In this document: piece by piece, positions 57,683 through 64,000 of the stretch
Position numbering within the stretch: the stretch's first letter is position 1
Layout: each line of letters starts with the position of its first letter
Notes under the pieces: model-generated
Told to the model about the DNA's origin: nothing
What the model saw: the letters and a program-made list of their open reading frames with translations, nothing else
Database searches by the model: none
NCBI RefSeq assembly: GCF_900115695.1
Contig: NZ_FOXK01000016.1
Location: forward strand, 1 to 64,000
Direction of reading: 5' to 3'
Length of the DNA stretch: 64,000 nucleotides
Source: Ectopseudomonas toyotomiensis
Lineage (GTDB): Bacteria; Pseudomonadota; Gammaproteobacteria; Pseudomonadales; Pseudomonadaceae
Made by a program: the position numbers and the translations under genes

Positions 57683-57759
57683 GTGCCCGTAGCTCAGCTG
57701 GATAGAGCATCCGCCTTCTAAGCGGATGGTCGCAGGTTCGAGTCCTGCCGGGTGCGCCA
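57683..57759 (+). tRNA. tRNA-Arg (anticodon TCT)
   Basis: A 77-nt cloverleaf with CCA encoded. The acceptor GTGCCCG/CGGGTGC has two wobble pairs. The D-arm is AGCTCAGCTGGATAGAGC, the anticodon loop is CTTCTAA (anticodon TCT), and the T-arm is CAGGTTCGAGTCCTG. Confidence 0.95.
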
Positions 57760-57797
57760 TTTGGCGGTCAGGCAAGTTGAGTAAGCAATGCAATATG

Positions 57798-57873
57798 GTG
57801 GGCGTAGCTCAGTTGGTAGAGCACAGGATTGTGGCTCCTGGTGTCGTGGGTTCGATTCCCATCGTCCACCCCA
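57798..57873 (+). tRNA. tRNA-His (anticodon GTG)
   Basis: A 76-nt cloverleaf with CCA encoded. The anticodon GTG sits in ATTGTGGC. The acceptor GTGGGCG pairs with CGTCCAC. The base before it (57797) is G and the discriminator is C, giving the G-1:C73 identity pair required by HisRS. The T-arm is GTGGGTTCGATTCCCAT. Confidence 0.95.
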
Positions 57874-57880
57874 TATTCCA

Positions 57881-57914
57881 AAACGCCAGGCCAAAAGCCT
57901 GGCGTTTTTGTTTT
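57881..57914 (+). terminator. Intrinsic terminator between tRNA-His and tRNA-Leu
   Basis: AAACGCCAGGC-CAAAA-GCCTGGCGTTT is an 11-bp stem with a 5-nt loop followed by a T-rich tail. It would end the Arg-His transcript, so tRNA-Leu needs read-through or its own promoter. Confidence 0.85.
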
Positions 57915-57930
57915 AAGCTGCAAAGCCACG

Positions 57931-58015
57931 CGGACGTGGTGGAATTGGTAGACACACCAGATTTAGGTTCTGGCGCCGCAAGGTGTGAGAGTTCGAGTCT
58001 CTCCGTCCGCACCAT
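57931..58015 (+). tRNA. tRNA-Leu (anticodon TAG)
   Basis: An 85-nt class II tRNA with a long variable arm and CCA encoded. The acceptor is GCGGACG/CGTCCGC. The anticodon loop TTTAGGT gives TAG. The variable arm is GCGCCGCAAGGTGT, and the T-arm is GAGAGTTCGAGTCTCTC. Confidence 0.95.
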
Positions 58016-58053
58016 CTTTATATAGCCCCTCCCGACTGCCGCCTGCTTCTAGG

Positions 58054-58082
58054 GTGACTTCTGCACATTGACCCTCTAGAAT
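58054..58082 (+). promoter_or_regulatory. Candidate tig promoter
   Basis: GTGACT (58054-58059) and TAGAAT (58077-58082) are 17 bp apart, 61 bp before the tig ATG and 38 bp after the tRNA-Leu 3' end. Confidence 0.5.
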
Positions 58083-58142
58083 GCTTGGCCTTGATTCGGG
58101 GCCGGTTCGAGCCGGCTTATGTCTGTGCAACGAGGAATATCC

Positions 58143-59453
58143 ATGCAAGTTTCTGTTGAAAGCACTTCTGCTCTTGAGCGCCGCATGACTGTCGGCGTAC
58201 CCGTCGAGCGCATCGAGACCGAAGTCAACAAGCGTCTGCAACAGACTGCCCGTCGTGCCAAGGTTCCTGGCTTCCGTCCTGGCAAGGTGCCGATGAGCGT
58301 GATTCGTCAGCGCTATGAAGATGCCGCTCGTCAGGAAGCCCTGGGCGACCTGATCCAGGCTACCTTCTATGAAGCTGTGGTCGAGCAGAAGCTGAACCCG
58401 GCCGGCGCTCCGGCCGTAGAGCCGAAGTCCTTCGAGAAGGGCAAGGATCTGGAATACGTCGCTACTTTCGAAGTGTTCCCCGAATTCCAGGTTTCCGGTT
58501 TCGAGTCGATCGCCATCGAGCGCCTCGAAGCTGATGTGGCTGACAGCGACGTCGACAACATGCTCGACATCCTGCGCAAGCAGAACACCCGTTTCGAAAC
58601 TGTTGAGCGCGCTGCCGAGAATGGCGACCAGCTGAACATCGATTTCGTCGGCAAGATCGACGGCGAAGCATTCGCTGGCGGCAGCGCCAAGGGCACCCAG
58701 CTGGTGCTGGGCTCCGGCCGCATGATCCCGGGCTTCGAAGACGCCCTGGTTGGTGTCAAGGCTGGTGAAGAGCGCGTGATCAACCCGACCTTCCCCGAGG
58801 ACTACCAGAACCTCGACCTGGCCGGCAAAACCGCTGAGTTCACTGTTACCGTCAACAGCGTTTCCGCCCCGCAACTGCCTGAGCTGAACGACGAGTTCTT
58901 CGCCCTGTTCGGTATCAAGGATGGCGGTCTGGAAGGCTTCCGCGCCGAAGTTCGCAAGAACATGGAGCGTGAACTGCGTCAGGCCATCAAGTCCAAGGTC
59001 AAGAACCAGGTAATGGACGGCCTGCTGGCTGCCAATCCGGTCGAAGTGCCGAAGGCGCTGATCGGCAATGAAGTGAATCGTCTGCGCGTGCAGGCCGTTC
59101 AGCAGTTCGGTGGCAACATCAAGCCTGACCAACTGCCTGCCGAACTGTTCGAAGAGCAAGCCAAGCGCCGTGTGGTGCTGGGCCTGATCGTCGCCGAAGT
59201 GGTCAAGCAGTTCGAACTGAAGCCTGACGAAGCCCGCGTGCGCGAGCTGATCGAGGAAATGGCTTCGGCTTATCAGGAGCCCGAGCAGGTCGTTGCCTGG
59301 TACTACAAGAACGACCAGCAAATGAACGAAGTGCGTTCGGTTGTACTGGAAGAGCAAGTTGTAGATACTGTTCTACAGAAGGCCAACGTGACCGATAAAG
59401 CGGTTTCCTACGAAGACGCAGTCAAGCCGGCGGAAGCTCCTAAAGCCGACTGA
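58143..59453 (+). CDS. tig: Trigger factor
   Basis: A 436-residue ribosome-associated chaperone and prolyl isomerase. The ribosome-binding signature GFRPGKVP is at residues 43-50. The FKBP-type domain at about 160-245 contains GDQLNIDFVGKIDGEAF and MIPGFEDALVGVKAGEE. A helical C-terminal chaperone domain follows. GAGGAATATCC precedes the ATG. It is followed by an intrinsic terminator and the clpP gene. Confidence 0.96.
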   Translation: MQVSVESTSALERRMTVGVPVERIETEVNKRLQQTARRAKVPGFRPGKVPMSVIRQRYEDAARQEALGDLIQATFYEAVVEQKLNPAGAPAVEPKSFEKGKDLEYVATFEVFPEFQVSGFESIAIERLEADVADSDVDNMLDILRKQNTRFETVERAAENGDQLNIDFVGKIDGEAFAGGSAKGTQLVLGSGRMIPGFEDALVGVKAGEERVINPTFPEDYQNLDLAGKTAEFTVTVNSVSAPQLPELNDEFFALFGIKDGGLEGFRAEVRKNMERELRQAIKSKVKNQVMDGLLAANPVEVPKALIGNEVNRLRVQAVQQFGGNIKPDQLPAELFEEQAKRRVVLGLIVAEVVKQFELKPDEARVRELIEEMASAYQEPEQVVAWYYKNDQQMNEVRSVVLEEQVVDTVLQKANVTDKAVSYEDAVKPAEAPKAD

Positions 59454-59480
59454 TCTGGTAACCTCGTTCGAGTACACCAC

Positions 59481-59514
59481 CATAAGCCAGCCTCCGTGCT
59501 GGCTTATGCGTATT
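59481..59514 (+). terminator. Hairpin terminator between tig and clpP
   Basis: CATAAGCCAGC-N6-GCTGGCTTATG (59481-59508) is a perfect 11-bp stem followed by CGTATTT. The tail is short, so some read-through to clpP is likely. Confidence 0.7.
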
Positions 59515-59547
59515 TGAGACATGACTATTAGGGAGTGAGCGCAAGAC

Positions 59548-60189
59548 ATGTCCCGCAATCCTTTTATGCAAAACATGCCTGAAATCCAGGCCGCTGGCGG
59601 CCTGGTGCCGATGGTCATCGAGCAGTCCGCTCGTGGCGAGCGTGCCTACGACATCTATTCGCGTCTGCTCAAGGAGCGCGTGATCTTTCTGGTTGGCCAG
59701 GTCGAGGACTACATGGCCAACCTGATCTGCGCCCAGCTGCTGTTTCTGGAAGCAGAGAATCCGGACAAGGACATTCACCTGTACATCAACTCGCCGGGTG
59801 GCTCGGTGACTGCCGGCATGGCGATCTACGACACCATGCAGTTCATCAAGGCGGATGTGTCCACCACCTGTATCGGTCAGGCCTGCAGCATGGGGGCCTT
59901 CCTGCTGGCTGGCGGCGCCAAAGGCAAGCGTTTCTGCCTGCCGAACTCGCGTGTGATGATTCACCAGCCGCTGGGCGGCTTCCAGGGCCAGGCCTCGGAT
60001 ATCGAGATCCACGCCAAGGAAATCCTCTTCATTCGTGAGCGTCTGAACGAGCTGCTGGCCCAGCATACCGGCCAGAGCCTGGAAACCATCGAGCGCGATA
60101 CCAATCGCGACAACTTCATGAGCGCTTCGCGCGCTGTGGAATACGGTCTCGTCGATGCCGTCCATGAAAAGCGTCAAATGCCGGTCTAG
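59548..60189 (+). CDS. clpP: ATP-dependent Clp protease proteolytic subunit
   Basis: A 213-residue serine peptidase that forms the ClpP tetradecamer and degrades substrates unfolded by ClpX or ClpA. The catalytic triad is Ser114 (GQACSMGAFLL), His139 (MIHQPLGG) and Asp188 (NRDNF). NSPGGSVTAGMAIYDTM is the oxyanion region. A short N-terminal propeptide is expected to be removed. clpX follows after 107 bp with its own sigma-32-like promoter. Confidence 0.96.
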   Translation: MSRNPFMQNMPEIQAAGGLVPMVIEQSARGERAYDIYSRLLKERVIFLVGQVEDYMANLICAQLLFLEAENPDKDIHLYINSPGGSVTAGMAIYDTMQFIKADVSTTCIGQACSMGAFLLAGGAKGKRFCLPNSRVMIHQPLGGFQGQASDIEIHAKEILFIRERLNELLAQHTGQSLETIERDTNRDNFMSASRAVEYGLVDAVHEKRQMPV

Positions 60190-60234
60190 ATGAGGCGCCG
60201 GCTGTGGGCATCCTTCACTGGCGCGACTTGCGCC

Positions 60235-60263
60235 CTTGAAAATGCCCGCATTTGCCTTCATCT
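60235..60263 (+). promoter_or_regulatory. Sigma-32-type promoter of clpX
   Basis: CTTGAAA (60235-60241) matches the heat-shock -35 perfectly. After a 14-bp spacer CTTCATCT (60256-60263) matches six of eight bases of CCCCATNT. It is 34 bp before the clpX ATG. Confidence 0.65.
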
Positions 60264-60296
60264 TGTGTTTCAAGCCTACCGTATTGGATTGATCGA

Positions 60297-61577
<1,281 letters not shown>

Positions 61578-61597
61578 CGGCTGTCATACGTTGCAAA

Positions 61598-61626
61598 GAA
61601 GGGGCCCCTCGGGCCCCTTCGCTTTT
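61598..61626 (+). terminator. Intrinsic terminator of clpX
   Basis: GAAGGGGCCC-CTC-GGGCCCCTTC is a perfect 10-bp GC-rich stem followed by GCTTTT. Confidence 0.88.
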
Positions 61627-61638
61627 GTGGACATTGCG

Positions 61639-61667
61639 CTTGTTTTTTACGGGAGCTACCCCCATCT
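61639..61667 (+). promoter_or_regulatory. Sigma-32-type promoter of lon
   Basis: CTTGTTT (61639-61645), a 14-bp spacer and CCCCATCT (61660-61667), which fits CCCCATNT exactly. It starts about 60 bp upstream of the lon ATG. The spacing equals that of the clpX promoter. Confidence 0.75.
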
Positions 61668-61726
61668 TAAAAGCCAAGGGTAATCCCGCCTGTTTACGGC
61701 CTTAAGGCCGCCGCTGAGCCGAAATC

Positions 61727-64000
61727 ATGAAGACAACCATCGAATTGCCTCTCCTGCCATTGCGCGATGTAGTGGTCTATCCGCACATGGTCATCCCGCT
61801 TTTCGTCGGGCGTGAGAAATCCATCGAGGCCCTCGAGGCGGCGATGACGGGTGACAAGCAGATCCTGCTGGTAGCCCAGAAGAACCCGGCCGTCGATGAT
61901 CCGGATGATCAGGATCTGTATCGCGTTGGCACCGTCGCCACCGTCCTGCAATTGCTCAAGCTGCCCGACGGTACCGTCAAGGTGCTGGTCGAGGGTGAGC
62001 AGCGCGGCTCGATCGAGCGTTTCATCGATCTCGAAGATCATTGCCGTGCCGAGGTGCAACTGATCGAGGAGGGCGAAACTGCCGAGCGCGAATCGGAAGT
62101 CTTCACCCGCAGCCTGCTCAGTCAGTTCGAGCAGTACGTGCAGCTGGGCAAGAAGGTTCCGGCCGAAGTCCTGTCTTCGCTCAACAGCATCGATGAGCCC
62201 AGCCGTCTGGTCGACACCATGGCCGCGCACATGGCGCTGAAGATCGAGCAGAAGCAGGAAATCCTCGAAATTACCTCGCTGTCCGCTCGCGTCGAGCACG
62301 TGCTGGCCCTGCTGGATGCCGAGATCGACCTGCTACAGGTTGAGAAACGTATTCGCGGTCGCGTGAAGAAACAGATGGAGCGCAGTCAGCGCGAGTACTA
62401 CCTGAATGAGCAGATGAAGGCCATTCAGAAAGAGCTTGGCGATATCGATGAAGGCCATAGCGAGCTCGACGAATTGCGTAAGCGCATCGATAACGCGGGG
62501 CTGACCAAGGAAGCCTTGACCAAGGCCAATGCCGAACTGAACAAGCTCAAGCAGATGTCGCCGATGTCCGCTGAAGCCACTGTGGTGCGCTCCTACATCG
62601 ATTGGCTGGTCAATGTGCCGTGGAAGGCCGAAAGCAAGGTGCGACTGGATCTGGCGCGTGCCGAGAGCATTCTCGATGCCGATCACTACGGTCTGGAGGA
62701 GGTCAAGGAGCGCATTCTTGAATATCTCGCCGTGCAGAAGCGGGTGAAGAAGCTCAAGGGGCCGGTGCTGTGCCTGGTCGGCCCGCCCGGTGTGGGCAAG
62801 ACCTCGCTGGCCGAGTCCATCGCCACCGCGACCAACCGCAAATTCGTGCGCATGGCCCTCGGGGGCGTGCGTGACGAGGCCGAGATTCGCGGGCACCGCC
62901 GTACCTACATCGGCTCGATGCCGGGTCGCCTGATTCAGAAGATGACCAAGGTCGGCGTGCGCAACCCGTTGTTCCTGCTCGACGAGATCGACAAGATGGG
63001 CCAGGACATGCGCGGCGATCCTGCCTCGGCATTGCTCGAAGTCCTCGACCCAGAGCAGAACCATAATTTCAACGATCACTATCTGGAGGTCGATTATGAC
63101 CTGTCGGATGTGATGTTCCTTTGCACCGCCAACTCGATGAACATCCCCGGCCCGCTGCTGGATCGGATGGAGGTCATTCGTCTGCCGGGTTACACCGAGG
63201 ACGAGAAGGTCAACATCGCTATCAAATACCTGGCGCCCAAGCAAATTCAGGCCAACGGCCTGAAGAAGGGCGAGCTGGAGTTCGACGAGTCGGCGATTCG
63301 CGACATCATTCGTTACTACACGCGTGAAGCTGGTGTGCGCAGTCTGGAGCGACAAATCGCCAAGGTCTGCCGCAAGGTGGTCAAGGAGCATGTACGCGAG
63401 AAGCGCTTCCAGGTCACCGTCAGCGCCGACTCCCTGGAGCACTTCCTGGGTGTGCGCAAGCATCGCTATGGCCTCGCCGAGCAGCAGGATCAGATCGGTC
63501 AGGTGACCGGTTTGGCTTGGACTCAGGTCGGCGGTGAGCTGCTCACCATCGAGACGGCGGTGGTCCCTGGCAAGGGTAATCTGATCAAGACCGGTTCGCT
63601 GGGTGATGTCATGGCAGAGTCGATGACGGCGGCCATGACGGTGGTTCGCAGTCGCGCGAAAAGCCTGGGGATCCCGGCTGATTTCAACGAGAAGCGCGAC
63701 GTTCACATCCATATGCCCGAAGGTGCCACGCCCAAGGATGGACCGAGCGCGGGCATCGGTTTGTGCACGGCACTGGTATCGGCCCTGACGCAGATTCCGG
63801 TGCGGGCGGACGTGGCCATGACCGGGGAAATCACCCTGCGCGGTCAGGTGCTGGCCATCGGTGGTCTCAAGGAAAAACTTCTGGCGGCTCATCGGGGTGG
63901 GATCAAGACCGTGATCATTCCCGAAGAAAATGTGCGTGATCTGAAGGAAATTCCGGAAAATATTAAGCAAGACCTGCAGATTAAACCGGTTAAATGGATT
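61727..64000 (+). CDS. lon: ATP-dependent protease Lon (3' end cut by window)
   Basis: 758 residues are visible out of about 800. The N-terminal LAN domain begins MKTTIELPLLPLRDVVVYPHMVIPLFVGREKSI. A coiled coil follows (KRIRGRVKKQMERSQREYYLNEQMKAIQKELG). The AAA+ domain has Walker A GPPGVGKTS and Walker B LFLLDEIDKM. The protease domain has catalytic Ser674 (PKDGPSAGI) and Lys717 (GGLKEKLLAA), both inside the window. No stop is reached; the last codon ends exactly at 64000. The usual next gene is hupB. Confidence 0.96.
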   Translation, partial: MKTTIELPLLPLRDVVVYPHMVIPLFVGREKSIEALEAAMTGDKQILLVAQKNPAVDDPDDQDLYRVGTVATVLQLLKLPDGTVKVLVEGEQRGSIERFIDLEDHCRAEVQLIEEGETAERESEVFTRSLLSQFEQYVQLGKKVPAEVLSSLNSIDEPSRLVDTMAAHMALKIEQKQEILEITSLSARVEHVLALLDAEIDLLQVEKRIRGRVKKQMERSQREYYLNEQMKAIQKELGDIDEGHSELDELRKRIDNAGLTKEALTKANAELNKLKQMSPMSAEATVVRSYIDWLVNVPWKAESKVRLDLARAESILDADHYGLEEVKERILEYLAVQKRVKKLKGPVLCLVGPPGVGKTSLAESIATATNRKFVRMALGGVRDEAEIRGHRRTYIGSMPGRLIQKMTKVGVRNPLFLLDEIDKMGQDMRGDPASALLEVLDPEQNHNFNDHYLEVDYDLSDVMFLCTANSMNIPGPLLDRMEVIRLPGYTEDEKVNIAIKYLAPKQIQANGLKKGELEFDESAIRDIIRYYTREAGVRSLERQIAKVCRKVVKEHVREKRFQVTVSADSLEHFLGVRKHRYGLAEQQDQIGQVTGLAWTQVGGELLTIETAVVPGKGNLIKTGSLGDVMAESMTAAMTVVRSRAKSLGIPADFNEKRDVHIHMPEGATPKDGPSAGIGLCTALVSALTQIPVRADVAMTGEITLRGQVLAIGGLKEKLLAAHRGGIKTVIIPEENVRDLKEIPENIKQDLQIKPVKWI

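Noticed and set aside
57726..58025. Open frame across the three tRNA genes
   Set aside because: The region is explained by three complete cloverleaf tRNAs and a terminator.
57963..59357. 464-codon open frame opposite tRNA-Leu and tig
   Set aside because: It overlaps a tRNA gene and trigger factor; no family features.
62333..63970. 545-codon open frame antisense to lon
   Set aside because: It lies wholly inside the lon coding sequence, whose protein has all family motifs; the antisense frame is open only because of GC-rich codon bias.

Overview
The window is chromosomal DNA from a Pseudomonas-type gammaproteobacterium. It is GC-rich, nearly every base is coding, and it carries several Pseudomonas hallmarks: the folD / tRNA-Arg-His-Leu / tig-clpP-clpX-lon block, a complete liuRABCDE leucine-catabolism cluster, a CupE-type archaic chaperone-usher operon, and several families of REP-like palindromes. 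The repeat style (short palindromes opening GTAGGGTG) fits the P. mendocina/oleovorans side of the genus, but species cannot be fixed by reading alone.

Layout. 1-3.5 kb: a NitT/TauT-family ABC importer with two paralogous binding proteins. 3.5-7 kb: a patatin-like lipase and a membrane diguanylate cyclase. 7.1-9.5 kb: an ArsR-family repressor and a set of short transcription units that share one 20-bp operator architecture (ATATCG-N8-C[G/T]ATAT): a decayed five-codon unit, a secreted protein of seven 14-residue repeats, and a quinone reductase/monooxygenase pair. 9.7-16.8 kb: pdxY, a small pilin-like secreted protein, and the six-gene archaic chaperone-usher operon on the minus strand. 17-20.8 kb: an iron-siderophore-type ABC importer. 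21-28.6 kb: several regulator/enzyme pairs, namely LysR with a VOC/homoserine-dehydrogenase-like/glutamine-amidotransferase operon, nfsB-like, RidA/LysR, TetR with a DUF1348 protein, and a further LysR. 28.6-33 kb: parvulin, a PilT/PilU-type ATPase, a 156-bp MITE-like element sitting at the joint stop codons of two convergent genes, a binding-protein-like gene, and an RsbQ hydrolase coupled to a PAS-GGDEF protein.

33-46 kb: acetoacetyl-CoA synthetase, liuE, liuD, liuC, liuB, liuA and liuR on the minus strand. They convert isovaleryl-CoA to acetoacetate and acetyl-CoA and re-activate acetoacetate. Divergent from liuR lie an SDR dehydrogenase, a thiolase and an acyl-CoA dehydrogenase that look like isoleucine/valine catabolism. 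A perfect 16-bp palindrome separates the two arms. 45.8-48.5 kb: a class C beta-lactamase directly behind an Lrp-family regulator, and a divergent EamA exporter. 48.5-56.5 kb: a sigma-54 activator divergent from a glycerol-type ABC transporter (glpSTPQUV layout). The intergenic region has a clear -24/-12 promoter and an array of TGTTCA sites.

56.5-64 kb: folD, three tRNAs, tig, clpP, clpX and lon. lon is cut by the window end. clpX and lon each have a sigma-32-like promoter.

The most novel-looking parts are the ArsR regulon with its duplicated promoter-plus-start segment, the RsbQ/PAS-GGDEF pair, the MITE placed exactly on two shared stop codons, and the complementary degeneracy of the two glycerol-transporter ATPases.
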